Part shown: positions 44,972 to 53,544 of the stretch, one piece after another
Layout of the letters: each line of letters begins with the position of its first letter
Numbering within the stretch: the first letter of the stretch is position 1
Source of the DNA: Ruegeria sp. PrR005
GTDB taxonomy: Bacteria > Pseudomonadota > Alphaproteobacteria > Rhodobacterales > Rhodobacteraceae
Length of the DNA: 64,000 nt
NCBI RefSeq assembly: GCF_010500245.1
Contig: NZ_JAAGOX010000057.1
Span: forward strand, 62,001-126,000
Direction: 5' to 3'
Position numbers and translations under genes: made by a program
Notes under the pieces: generated by a model
What the model saw: the letters and a program-made list of their open reading frames with translations, nothing else
What the model was told of the DNA's origin: nothing
The model's database searches: none

Positions 44972-45889
44972 TTGGACGTTCTCCTGCTGCATCCCACCCC
45001 CTGTCAACGCTCCAGCCTGGCCATCGCCGAGGACATGCTGGACAGCGCCAACCGGGTGGCCGCGTTGCGCGGCGAGACGGCGCCGTTTTGCTGGCGCACC
45101 CTGCACCCCGAGGCGGTCTGCCCGGATACACCGGCGCCGGGGCTGGTGGTGCTGCCGGGGATGGGGCTTGCCTCGGCCGAGGAGTTGCGGGCGGCGATGG
45201 ACAGTCCTGCCTTTTTTGCGCTGACCGCGGCGCTGCGCCACTTCGTCCAGCCCGGTACCCGCATTGCCAGCGCCTGCTCTGGCGTCTTTGCGCTGGCGGC
45301 GGCGGGGCTTCTGGATGGGCGCTGTGCCACCACAACCTGGTGGCTGGCGCCGCTGTTGCGGGGCTGGTTCCCCAAGGTCCGGGTCGAGATGGGCGAGGTG
45401 CTGTGCAGCGATGGAGCGCTGGTGACGGCGGGGGCGTCCTTTGCCCAAATCGACCTGATGCTGCACCTGATCGAAACCCAGGCAGGGTTTGCCCTGGCCG
45501 AGGATTGCCGCCGCTTTCTGCTGGCTGACAGCCGACCCAGCCAGCTGCCCTATCTGTCGGTGGCGATCCTGGTGGCGGGCGATCCGGCGCTGCAACGGGC
45601 CGAGCTGCATTTACGCCGCCATATCGCCCGTCAGGTGCCGCTGGCCGAACTGGCCGATGCCGCCGGTCTGGGCGCGCGCACCTTTGCCCGCCGTCTGTCC
45701 CGGGTCGCGGGCATGACCCCGGGTGAGTTTGCCCAGACCCTGCGGGTGACCGAAGCGATCCGGCTTTACCGGGCGGGCGGGCTGAGCCTGGAACAGATCG
45801 CGCATCGGGTGGGATATGGCGATGCCACCGCGCTCCGCCGTGTAATGACCCGCCGCACCGGGCGACGGCTGGAAAGTTTTCGCAGCTGA
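44972..45889 (+). CDS. GlxA-type AraC family transcriptional regulator
   Basis: A 305-aa regulator with an N-terminal DJ-1/PfpI-like domain (VVLPGMGLASAEELRAAM; the GTRIASACSGVFALAAAGLLDG nucleophile-elbow region) and a C-terminal pair of AraC HTH motifs (PLAELADAAGLGARTFARRLSRVAGMTPGEF; LSLEQIAHRVGYGDATALRRVM). Only TTG 44972 fits between an upstream in-frame TGA (44939) and the first conserved strand, so a rare TTG start is used. It may control the divergent GFA gene or nearby stress genes; the ligand is unknown. Confidence 0.88.
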   Translation: MDVLLLHPTPCQRSSLAIAEDMLDSANRVAALRGETAPFCWRTLHPEAVCPDTPAPGLVVLPGMGLASAEELRAAMDSPAFFALTAALRHFVQPGTRIASACSGVFALAAAGLLDGRCATTTWWLAPLLRGWFPKVRVEMGEVLCSDGALVTAGASFAQIDLMLHLIETQAGFALAEDCRRFLLADSRPSQLPYLSVAILVAGDPALQRAELHLRRHIARQVPLAELADAAGLGARTFARRLSRVAGMTPGEFAQTLRVTEAIRLYRAGGLSLEQIAHRVGYGDATALRRVMTRRTGRRLESFRS

Positions 45890-45969
45890 GCGCCAGCCCT
45901 TTCCCATGGCCATTGTCCAACGCATGCGGCATACAAGCCTTTGCGACAATACCCAAACCGGACCCAGAC

Positions 45970-46845
45970 ATGACCCAGATCATAAACGCCCTCTCCGACA
46001 TCTCCGACCGTTATCGCGCGCTGTTCGTCGATCTGTGGGGATGTGTGCACAATGGGGTTACCGCATATCCAGATGCGATCTCTGCGCTGAGAGCCTATCG
46101 TGCCCAGGGCGGCAAGGTCGTGCTGGTGACGAACTCTCCGAAACCGCGCGCCGGGGTTGCGACCCAATTGGTCCAGTTCAACGTGCCCGAGGACGCCTAT
46201 GACACCATCGCCACCAGTGGCGACAGCGCGCGCTCTGCCATGTTTCGGGGCGCGGTGGGGCAAAAGGTCTTCTTCATGGGCGAGTGGCAACGCGACGCCG
46301 GGTTCTTCGAACCGCTCAAACTGCTCGACAACCCGGTCGAGATTACCCGCGTGCCGCTGCAAGAGGCCGAGGGCATCGTTTGTTGCGGCCCCTTCGACCC
46401 GATGGCCGACCCGGCGGTGAACCGGCCCGAGTTCCTCTATGCCAAGACCAAGGGGATGAAGCTGCTCTGCGCCAATCCCGATATCGTGGTGGACCGGGGC
46501 GAGGTGCGCGAATGGTGCGCCGGCGCGCTGGCGCGGCTTTACACCGAGATGGGGGGCGAGAGCCTGTACTTCGGCAAGCCACACCCGCCGATCTACGATC
46601 TGGCCCGCCGCCGTCTGCTGGAATTGAGGGCGGATATTCCCGATTCCGAGATCCTGGCGATCGGCGACGGCATCCAGACGGACATCGCCGGTGGTCAAGG
46701 CGAAGGCATCGATTCCCTGTTCATCTCGGGCGGTCTGGCCGCATCGGAAACCAAAACTGGCATCAACCCGGATCCGGTTGCGCTAACTGCATATCTGGAA
46801 AGAGAAAACAGGAGCCCAACCTATACTATTGGACAACTGCGCTGA
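45970..46845 (+). CDS. TIGR01459-type HAD-superfamily class IIA hydrolase
   Basis: A 291-aa HAD protein of the NagD-like class. Motif I reads FVDLWGCVHNG (nucleophile Asp, with Trp where most HADs have a second Asp), motif II is VVLVTNSPKPR, and motif IV is ILAIGDGIQTDIAGGQGEGI. A large C2 cap lies between residues 90 and 220. The missing second Asp is, as I recall, a trait of this subfamily and may change the reaction. ATG 45970 is taken by similarity; the frame to 45913 is not supported. Confidence 0.85.
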   Translation: MTQIINALSDISDRYRALFVDLWGCVHNGVTAYPDAISALRAYRAQGGKVVLVTNSPKPRAGVATQLVQFNVPEDAYDTIATSGDSARSAMFRGAVGQKVFFMGEWQRDAGFFEPLKLLDNPVEITRVPLQEAEGIVCCGPFDPMADPAVNRPEFLYAKTKGMKLLCANPDIVVDRGEVREWCAGALARLYTEMGGESLYFGKPHPPIYDLARRRLLELRADIPDSEILAIGDGIQTDIAGGQGEGIDSLFISGGLAASETKTGINPDPVALTAYLERENRSPTYTIGQLR

Positions 46846-46947
46846 GCAGAAAGGGCTTGATTTTCTGCACCTGCAAAGTAATAAAGTTGCCAAAGTCAGG
46901 TGGAGACTTGCTCAAAGTTGCTCCGCCACCTGGATAGAGAGGGTGAC

Positions 46948-47391
46948 ATGTTGGACAATCTGCCGCGCGGAACGATCTGTATCGAAGATATCGAGATGGG
47001 CATGACCCGGTACCTGCGCAAACAGGTCACCGACGAGGATATCGAGATGTTCGCCCAGGTCTCGACCGACCGCAACCCGGTGCATCTGGACGACGAGTAT
47101 GCCCGCGACACGATCTTTGAAGGCCGTATCGCCCATGGCATGCTGACCGCCGGGCTGATCTCGGCGGTGATTGGCGAGCAGCTGCCGGGCCATGGCACGG
47201 TCTATATGGGCCAGTCGCTGAAATTTCTGGCGCCGGTGCGCCCGGGCGACACGGTCTATGCCGAGGTCAAGGTGATCGACATCGATTTTGCCAAGCGCCG
47301 AGTCAAGCTGGACTGCCATTGCGCCGTCGATGGCAAGAAGGTGTTGGTGGGCGAGGCGATGGTGCTGGCCCCCTCGCGCAAGTTCGACTGA
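46948..47391 (+). CDS. MaoC-like (R)-specific enoyl-CoA hydratase/dehydratase
   Basis: A 147-aa hot-dog-fold protein. The hydratase 2 motif reads FAQVSTDRNPVHLDDEYARDTIFEGRIAHGMLT, with the catalytic Asp and His (N-P-V-H). In similar neighbours PhaJ-type enzymes supply (R)-3-hydroxyacyl-CoA or act in acyl-CoA metabolism. ATG 46948 is preceded by GAGGGTGAC. It stands 102 bases after the HAD gene on the same strand. Confidence 0.9.
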   Translation: MLDNLPRGTICIEDIEMGMTRYLRKQVTDEDIEMFAQVSTDRNPVHLDDEYARDTIFEGRIAHGMLTAGLISAVIGEQLPGHGTVYMGQSLKFLAPVRPGDTVYAEVKVIDIDFAKRRVKLDCHCAVDGKKVLVGEAMVLAPSRKFD

Positions 47392-47526
47392 TCAGAGGTA
47401 GGCGCCCACGAAGCGTGCTGGCATGCACTTCCAGCCAGCGCGAATCGTGTGATCGTACTCGTCCGGTGTGCCAAGGCGGACCAGCAGAAACCGCGTTTTG
47501 AGCGACCGGTCTGCGCTTCGAGACAC
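47392..47526 (-). CDS. possible 44-aa small protein or gene remnant
   Basis: On the minus strand a frame from GTG 47526 to a TGA at 47392 encodes 44 residues with protein-like composition (FLLVRLGTPDEYDHTI then RAGWKCMPARFVGAYL). Its upstream end is blocked by an in-frame TAG. It overlaps no other gene and abuts the MaoC stop. The sequence could be a genuine small protein or the tail of a decayed one. No family is recognised and the ribosome site is weak. Confidence 0.25.
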   Translation of the reverse strand: MSRSADRSLKTRFLLVRLGTPDEYDHTIRAGWKCMPARFVGAYL

Positions 47527-47719
47527 GAAGATGTGATCTGCCTATCCAGGCACGACCTTAACCTCCGAACCCTGCTTTCCTGCACCATATCAACGAATTG
47601 TACGCTGGTGCCGATACAAGCGGCGCCCGTGCGCCTCTGGCACAAAACGGCTGACAACCGGCCCGGGCTTGTTATCGTCTGAAGAGATGACGCTTAACTT
47701 GTTCACGAAGGAGGGCGGG
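47392..47719. other. 328-bp gap, mostly empty
   Basis: This gap separates the MaoC gene and the monooxygenase. Its left end carries a short minus-strand frame listed next. The rest (47527-47719) shows no convincing gene and contains the monooxygenase ribosome site (AAGGAGGG at 47708-47715). I see no hairpin terminator for the MaoC gene. Confidence 0.4.
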
Positions 47720-49411
47720 ATGCGGGCAATCATCATCGGCGCAGGCATGGGAGGGTTGATGGCGGCCCTGGCGCTCCGGCAATCCGGGGTCTTTTCCGCG
47801 ATAGAGGTTTACGAGCAGACCAGACACCCCAGCACAGCCGGGGCCGGGCTCAACATTCCACCCAATGGGGCGCGGATCTGCCGCTGGCTGGGGGTCGATC
47901 TGGATGGCGGTGACCCAAAGGGGCCGGATGGCGCGATTGATGGCGGTCGGGCCGCGATCCTGAAATCGACCCGGCAGTTCAACACCGATGGCAGCGTGAC
48001 CGAAAGGCCATTCGACCATGTCACCGCAGCGGGCGATGCTGCCGGGTTCCATCACATGCACAGGCTGGACCTGCTGATGTGCCTTTACAAACGGGTGTTC
48101 GAGTTCGGCCCCGACAGCGGCGCGCCTTGCCCGATCTCGGTGCATATGGACTGTCGGCTCGACCGGTTGCACCAGACGGACGAGGGCGTGACAGCGGTCT
48201 TTGCCAACGGACAGAGGGCAACCGGCGACATTCTGGTTGGCGCCGATGGGATCAACTCGGCCACGTTGATGCTGGCATGGCCCAACCCGCGCCCCAAGCG
48301 CTGGACCGAGGTCACCTGTTTTCGCGGCCTCATTCCCCGCGCAACCGTGGCCGCGCTGCGCAAGCCTGATGGCCGTCCGCTGGACCACAATCCAATCCAC
48401 TCTTTCAGCATGGACCGCCACAAGACGGAACGCAGCGGCGCCACCACCTATTGGGTACGCGGCGGCGAGTTGCTGAATGTCTGGATCGCCCGGTATGAAC
48501 CCGACTCAACCGCCTTTGAACAGGAAGAGGGCGACTGGTTTCCCATCAGTCAGGAGGAGATCACCCGCGACGTCAGCGTGGCCTTTGCCGAGCTTCCCAA
48601 TTGCGATGACTTAGTCGCCCTGGCCGGGGCGATGGTGCGTCCGACCAAATGGGGGCTTTATGACCGCGACGCGCTGGAGACCTGGGTGCAGGGGCGCATC
48701 TGCCTGTTGGGCGACGCGGCGCATCCGATGCTGCCCACGTTCGGCCAGGGGGCGGCGCAGGCATTCGAAGACGCCGCCGCGCTTGGCCGCGCCTTTGCCT
48801 TGCACCGCGGCGACGTGCCTTCGGCCCTGTCGCATTACGAACGGGTGCGGCACTATCGCGCCACCCGGTTTCAACTGGGGTCGAAGTTTGCCTTCGACCA
48901 TCTGCGGCCCAAGGATACGGAGGCGCAAAAGGCACTGCTCGAAGGGCTGGATGAACGCGTCACGCCAGCGTTTTCACACGACAAGCGGGGCGGCGAGAAT
49001 GACGCCTGGATCTATGCCTTTGACGCCCGCAATATCGGACTGGCCCTGCCCGCCAAGAAATGGGGGCCGTGGGATTACCGCGAGGCGTCGAAAGAGGACC
49101 ATGCAAAGGCGATGCAAAGCCTCTGGCGGCCAGAGATCCCGGCCAATGGCGCCCGTCGCGTGACCCGCGCCGAGGTCGCCCGGCACAACACCCGCGACGA
49201 TTGCTGGATCATCGTTTCGGGCAATGTCTATGACATCACGGCCTGGGCGCCCCATCACCCCGGCGGCGCGGGCATTGCCCGGATTTATGCGGGCAAGGAT
49301 GCGACCGCCGAGTTCGGCGATTATCACAGCACGCAAGCGATCGCGCATATGGCGCATTTCTGTATCGGTGAACTGGTCGAGACAACGGAGGGGGCAGAGC
49401 CCTCGGCATGA
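47720..49411 (+). CDS. FAD-dependent monooxygenase fused to cytochrome b5 domain
   Basis: A 563-aa fusion. Residues 1-380 are a class A flavoprotein hydroxylase of the salicylate-hydroxylase kind: FAD dinucleotide fold IIIGAGMGGLMAALALR, the DG motif ILVGADGINS (about 170) and the GD motif CLLGDAAHPMLPTFGQGAAQAFEDA (about 327-350). Residues 479-553 are a cytochrome b5: VTRAEVARHNTRDDCWIIVSG, then APHHPGG (heme ligand His near 513) and a second ligand His in DYHSTQ (near 535). No TM segment is seen. The usual enzymes reduce their flavin directly by NAD(P)H, so a tethered b5 is unusual. ATG 47720 follows AAGGAGGG. ribF lies 98 bases downstream. The substrate is unknown. Confidence 0.88.
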   Translation: MRAIIIGAGMGGLMAALALRQSGVFSAIEVYEQTRHPSTAGAGLNIPPNGARICRWLGVDLDGGDPKGPDGAIDGGRAAILKSTRQFNTDGSVTERPFDHVTAAGDAAGFHHMHRLDLLMCLYKRVFEFGPDSGAPCPISVHMDCRLDRLHQTDEGVTAVFANGQRATGDILVGADGINSATLMLAWPNPRPKRWTEVTCFRGLIPRATVAALRKPDGRPLDHNPIHSFSMDRHKTERSGATTYWVRGGELLNVWIARYEPDSTAFEQEEGDWFPISQEEITRDVSVAFAELPNCDDLVALAGAMVRPTKWGLYDRDALETWVQGRICLLGDAAHPMLPTFGQGAAQAFEDAAALGRAFALHRGDVPSALSHYERVRHYRATRFQLGSKFAFDHLRPKDTEAQKALLEGLDERVTPAFSHDKRGGENDAWIYAFDARNIGLALPAKKWGPWDYREASKEDHAKAMQSLWRPEIPANGARRVTRAEVARHNTRDDCWIIVSGNVYDITAWAPHHPGGAGIARIYAGKDATAEFGDYHSTQAIAHMAHFCIGELVETTEGAEPSA

Positions 49412-49508
49412 CCCGAGTGACCCAAACAGTCTCTGCCCGGTGACCGAAACGCCCCTGCTCCATCAAGTCGCGCTTGAACCCGGGGCGACCTGCGTTTACC
49501 CAACCTGC

Positions 49509-50441
49509 ATGCGTATCATCCGCGACTACAGATTTCTTGAACCCGCAGACCGGGGCGCCAGCGTCGCCATCGGGAATTTCGACGGCGTGCATATCGGCCA
49601 CCGGTCGGTGATCGAACTGGCGCGGCAGGCGGCGCCCGAGGCGCCACTGGGGGTGATGACCTTCGAGCCGCATCCGCGCGAGTATTTCGCCCCCGACAGC
49701 CCGCCCTTTCGCCTGATGCGCGGCCCGGCTCGCGCGCACCGGCTGGAAAAGCTGGGCGTCGAGCGGCTGTATGAGCTGCCCTTCAACGCCGCGCTGGCCG
49801 GGTTGACGCCCGAAGAGTTCGCGCGCCGCGTCATCTGCGACGGTCTCGGCCTGGCGCATGTGGTAATCGGTGCCGATTTCTGTTTCGGCAAGGGCCGCAG
49901 CGGCAACGCCGCCGACATGGTGCGGTTCGGTCAGCAGATGGGGTACGGTGTCACCATTGCGCCGCTTTTGGAGCAGACCGAGCGCGTGATCTCCTCGACC
50001 GCGATCCGCTCCGCGCTAAGCGAGGGCCGCCCGCGTGACGCCGCCGCAATGCTGGGCCATTGGCATCGGATCGAGGGGCCGGTAATCGGCGGCGAGCAGC
50101 GCGGGCGCGAATTGGGCTTTCCCACCGCCAATATGTCCATTGACGGGCTGCACCCGCCCCGGTTTGGCGTCTATGCGGTGCTGGTCGATGTGCTGGATGG
50201 GCCACACAAGGGCAGCTATCATGGCGCCGCTTCGGTCGGTGTGCGACCGATGTTCAAAGGCGAGCAGCCCAATATCGAAACCTTCCTGTTTGATTTTTCC
50301 GGCGATCTTTATGGCGCGACGTTGAGCGTCGGGTTGGTTGAGTATCTTCGTCCCGAAATGACCTTTGACGGGCTGGACGCCCTTATCGCGCAAATGGACG
50401 CCGATTGCGCCCGCGCCTGCGACATCCTGGCCGCCCTATGA
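49509..50441 (+). CDS. ribF: bifunctional riboflavin kinase / FAD synthetase
   Basis: A 310-aa enzyme making FMN then FAD. The adenylyltransferase half carries VAIGNFDGVHIGHRSVIELA (H-x-G-H) and ERVISSTAIRSALSEG; the kinase half carries EQRGRELGFPTANM with GVYAVLV and a DLYGATLSV tail. ATG 49509 is the first conserved Met. It follows the flavin monooxygenase on the same strand, and its stop overlaps the YcgN start (ATGA). Confidence 0.96.
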   Translation: MRIIRDYRFLEPADRGASVAIGNFDGVHIGHRSVIELARQAAPEAPLGVMTFEPHPREYFAPDSPPFRLMRGPARAHRLEKLGVERLYELPFNAALAGLTPEEFARRVICDGLGLAHVVIGADFCFGKGRSGNAADMVRFGQQMGYGVTIAPLLEQTERVISSTAIRSALSEGRPRDAAAMLGHWHRIEGPVIGGEQRGRELGFPTANMSIDGLHPPRFGVYAVLVDVLDGPHKGSYHGAASVGVRPMFKGEQPNIETFLFDFSGDLYGATLSVGLVEYLRPEMTFDGLDALIAQMDADCARACDILAAL

Positions 50442-50908
50442 AAGATCCGATCGACCGCAACGGGCTGCGCCCGCGTTTTTGGGAGCGCAAGCCGCTGGCG
50501 CGGCTGAGCAAGACCGAGTGGGAGGCATTGTGCGACGGCTGCGGCAAATGCTGCCTGAACAAGCTCGAGGACGAGGATACAGGCGAGGTCGAACTGACCC
50601 GGGTCGCCTGTCGGCTGCTGGATGACGAGAGCTGCCATTGCACACAATACCCGATCCGTCACCAGTTTGTGCCCGATTGCATCGTGCTGACACCTGACAA
50701 TCTGGACAGCCACGCCTATTGGATGCCCCGCACCTGCGCCTATCGGCTGCTGTGGGAGGGCAAGCCGCTTTTTGACTGGCACCCGCTGATCTCGGGCGAT
50801 GCCGAAAGCGTGCACCGGGCGGGCGTGTCGGTGCGCGGCATCACCGTATCCGAATTCGAAACCCCCGAAGAAGACTGGGAAGACCATATCATCGAGGAGC
50901 CCATCTGA
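50438..50908 (+). CDS. YcgN family cysteine-cluster protein
   Basis: A 156-aa protein of the UPF0260/YcgN family (zinc/iron-chelating CxxCxxxC type). Cys cluster: LCDGCGKCCLNKLEDEDTGEVELTRVACRLLDDESCHCTQYP, and VPDCIVLTPDN, TCAYRLLW. Probably an Fe-S or metal-binding protein; the role is unknown. Coupled to ribF upstream (ATGA) and to the threonine aldolase downstream (TGATG). Confidence 0.88.
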   Translation: MKDPIDRNGLRPRFWERKPLARLSKTEWEALCDGCGKCCLNKLEDEDTGEVELTRVACRLLDDESCHCTQYPIRHQFVPDCIVLTPDNLDSHAYWMPRTCAYRLLWEGKPLFDWHPLISGDAESVHRAGVSVRGITVSEFETPEEDWEDHIIEEPI

Positions 50909-51945
50909 TGTTCTTTGCCTCTGACAATTCCGGCCCTGTCCACCCCGAGGTTCTGACTGCCCTGGCCGAGGCCAACCAGGGCTATGCCATGGCCTATGGG
51001 GCGGATGCGCAGATGCAGGCGGTGCGCGAGAAAATCCGTCACATTTTCGAGGCGCCCGAGGCGGCGGTTTATCTGGTTGCAACCGGAACGGCGGCCAACT
51101 CGCTGGCGTTGGCCACCCTGTCGCAGCCGTGGCAGACGATCTTCTGCTCGCCCGTGGCCCATATCCACGAGGACGAATGCAACGCACCCGAATTCTATTC
51201 GGGCGGCGCCAAGTTGACCCTGGTGTCCGGCGGCGACCGGATGACGCCCGAAGCGCTGCGCGCCTCGATCACGGGCGAAGAGACCCGTGGCGTGCACGGG
51301 CCGCAGCGCGGCCCGGTTTCGATCACCCAGGTGACCGAACGCGGTGGCGTCTATTCCATCGGCGAGTTGCAGGTTCTGTGCGCCGTGGCCAAGGAGTACG
51401 GTCTGCCGGTACATCTGGATGGCGCACGCTTTGCCAATGCGCTGGTCGCCCTCAACGCCTCGCCGGCCGAGATGACTTGGAAGGCGGGCGTTGACGCGGT
51501 CAGCTTTGGCGGCACCAAGAATGGCTGCATGGGGGTTGAGGCGGTGATCTTCTTCGACCCGAAACATTCCTGGGAGTTTGAGCTGCGCCGCAAGCGCGGC
51601 GCGCATCTCTTTTCAAAACACCGCTATCTGTCGGCGCAGATGGATGCCTATCTGACGGGTGACCTCTGGCTGCGCTCGGCACGGCGGGCCAATGACAATT
51701 GCGCCCGACTGGTCGAGGGGCTGCGGACGGCGGGGGCCACGTTCCTGCACGAACCGCAGGCCAATATCGTCTTTGCCAGCTTCCCGCGTGCCACGCACCG
51801 GCGGCTGATGGACGCGGGCGCGTCCTATCACCTGTGGGGTGCGGAACTGGAGGGAGAGGACGAGAGCGAGATTCTGGCCTGCCGCATGGTCTGCGACTGG
51901 TCGATCGGGACGGATCAGATCGACCGCTTCCTGTCCCTGCTCTAA
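50908..51945 (+). CDS. ltaE: low-specificity L-threonine aldolase
   Basis: A 345-aa PLP enzyme that splits L-threonine and L-allo-threonine to glycine and acetaldehyde. The start FFASDNSGPVHPEVLTAL, the active-site VHLDGARFANALVAL and the PLP Lys in VSFGGTKNGCMGVEAV are family marks. The gene begins in the YcgN stop (TGATG). Beta-hydroxyaspartate aldolase is a related alternative. Confidence 0.93.
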   Translation: MFFASDNSGPVHPEVLTALAEANQGYAMAYGADAQMQAVREKIRHIFEAPEAAVYLVATGTAANSLALATLSQPWQTIFCSPVAHIHEDECNAPEFYSGGAKLTLVSGGDRMTPEALRASITGEETRGVHGPQRGPVSITQVTERGGVYSIGELQVLCAVAKEYGLPVHLDGARFANALVALNASPAEMTWKAGVDAVSFGGTKNGCMGVEAVIFFDPKHSWEFELRRKRGAHLFSKHRYLSAQMDAYLTGDLWLRSARRANDNCARLVEGLRTAGATFLHEPQANIVFASFPRATHRRLMDAGASYHLWGAELEGEDESEILACRMVCDWSIGTDQIDRFLSLL

Positions 51946-52017
51946 GCGCGTGGGGGGCGCTGCCCCCCGCGCCGTTCGGCGCTCCCCCCGGAGTATTTTC
52001 AGCGAAATGAAGAGGCT
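51946..52017 (+). repeat. intergenic hairpin/GAGTATTTT element, copy C
   Basis: GGGGGGC-GCT-GCCCCCC (51952-51968) is followed by GGCGCTCCCCCCGGAGTATTTTCAGCGAAATGAAGAG. It nearly fills the 77-bp gap between the convergent aldolase and hydrolase genes and matches copy D in the hairpin and the TATTTTCAGC box. Confidence 0.7.
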
Positions 52018-52022
52018 GACCG

Positions 52023-52820
52023 TCAGCCGGCTCGCGACCAGAGCGCGCGGATGTACGCCGCCGTCTCTGCCGGGTGGCTGATGGGCAGCATGTGACCGGC
52101 CCCTGCTATGACCTCTTCGGTTGCATCGGGCAGACGCCGCACGAGACCTTTTGAGATCGCCTCCATCACCGGATGGGTCAACCCGCCGCGCAAGAGCAGG
52201 ACCGGCATCGTGGCGCGGTCGAGCCGCCCGGGCGCCAGCAGCCCGGCCGTGTCATTGAACAGCGCCTCATCCACAGTTGGCACGATGTGAATGCCCCGGA
52301 TCATTGCCGCGCGGGTCGCTTCGGGCAGGTCCGGCCAACGCGGGCTGTCGGCGGTGCTCCACATCCGGTTGAACAGACGGGCGGCCAGCGCCTTGTCGCC
52401 GCTTTTCAGGGCCGAGATATAGGGTTGTGCGTCCTGACCATGCTGTTCGATCAGGTCAGGCGCGTCCCGGCAGGCCACGGCGAAGAACACCGGCTCGATG
52501 AGCGTCAGGCTGCGCACGAGGTCCGGGTGTTCGACCGCCAGCCGCAAGGCGACGGTGGCGCCGAAGGAATGGCCGATCACATCCATAGGAGTGTCGAGAC
52601 AGGCCTGCGCGTTTTCCAGGATGCGATCCTGATAGCCCCCCTGCCCGTCCCAATCCGGGCTGCGGCCGTGGCTGAGCATGTCGGGCGCTGTGAACCGGGC
52701 CTCGGCCCCCAGAGCGCGTGCCAGACCCTTCCACGCCCCGGAATGGGCAATGGTGCAATGCAGTGCCAGCACCTTCCGCGGCCCATGGCCGAAATGGCTG
52801 ACGTGGACGGGTTGGGGCAA
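52023..52820 (-). CDS. alpha/beta fold hydrolase
   Basis: A ~265-aa hydrolase. LALHCTIAHSGAWKGLA (oxyanion), the nucleophile elbow MDVIGHSFGATVALRLAVEHP, VLLLRGGLTHPVMEAI (acid) and VIAGAGHMLPISHP (His) are clear. No ATG fits; TTG 52820, 14 bases past the neighbour's stop, gives the sequence LPQPVHVSHFGHGPRKV upstream of the core. An in-frame GTG at the VLALHC strand is possible but would trim the first strand. Probably co-transcribed with the upstream DsbA-type gene. Confidence 0.8.
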   Translation of the reverse strand: MPQPVHVSHFGHGPRKVLALHCTIAHSGAWKGLARALGAEARFTAPDMLSHGRSPDWDGQGGYQDRILENAQACLDTPMDVIGHSFGATVALRLAVEHPDLVRSLTLIEPVFFAVACRDAPDLIEQHGQDAQPYISALKSGDKALAARLFNRMWSTADSPRWPDLPEATRAAMIRGIHIVPTVDEALFNDTAGLLAPGRLDRATMPVLLLRGGLTHPVMEAISKGLVRRLPDATEEVIAGAGHMLPISHPAETAAYIRALWSRAG

Positions 52821-52834
52821 AGAGGATGTATCCC

Positions 52835-53437
52835 TCAACCCTTCATCTCCGACAGATGCGCGTCGAGATCGTCCAGCCGGTCCTGTCCCCAGAACCTCTG
52901 GCCATCCGAAGTGATGTAGAACGGGGCGCCAAAGACACCGCGATCGACCGCCTCCTCCAGGTTGGAGGCATAGGTTTCCGCCCCAACCAGCAGGCCGCTG
53001 TTTGCCAGATCCGGATCGAAACCGGCGCGGTCCAGGCAATCGCGGATCACCTCGTCCTGCGCGATGTCCGTGTCTTCGGCCCAGCAGGCCCGCAAGATCG
53101 AATGACACAGCGCACCGACATCGCCGCTGCCGTCCCGGATCGCTGCAATGATCGCGTAAGAGGAGGGCGCGGCATTCGTCGGCCAATGTGCGGGCTTGAG
53201 GTTGAACGGCAAACCGGTCTTCCTGGCCTGACGCTGCAACTCCTGGGCCCGGTATTCGATGCGCGAGGGGTGCCGGTCCTTCGGGGGCACGCCGCCGGTC
53301 CGGCCGAAAAGCGCCAGGATATCCACCGGCTTGTAGGCGATGCTGGCCCCGTGCTTTGCGGCCACCTCCTCCAGTCGCATCCCGGCCAGATAGGAAAAGG
53401 GCGAGAGTGTCGCAAAAAAGTAGTCGATATCGGCCAT
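52835..53437 (-). CDS. 2-hydroxychromene-2-carboxylate isomerase / DsbA-family GST-kappa-like protein
   Basis: A 200-aa thioredoxin-fold protein. IDYFFATLSPFSYLAGMRLEE carries the catalytic Ser of the HCCA isomerase/kappa GST group instead of a Cys pair. Other signs are the KPVDILALFGRTGGVPPKDRHPSRIEYRAQELQR insert, VFGAPFYITSDGQRFWGQDRLDDL at the C-terminus, and GSGDVGALCHSILRACWAEDTDI. HCCA isomerase acts in naphthalene degradation, but most homologues have unknown substrates. GGAGAAAG precedes ATG 53437. Confidence 0.9.
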   Translation of the reverse strand: MADIDYFFATLSPFSYLAGMRLEEVAAKHGASIAYKPVDILALFGRTGGVPPKDRHPSRIEYRAQELQRQARKTGLPFNLKPAHWPTNAAPSSYAIIAAIRDGSGDVGALCHSILRACWAEDTDIAQDEVIRDCLDRAGFDPDLANSGLLVGAETYASNLEEAVDRGVFGAPFYITSDGQRFWGQDRLDDLDAHLSEMKG

Positions 53438-53544
53438 GTTCACTTTCTCCGCAGCGTTACCTTTGCTGGACCGTAAGCCCATGCTAAGCGGTGTCAACAT
53501 CACGAATCTGTCACAACAGACAGTGCTGCCTGGGGATATCCGTC

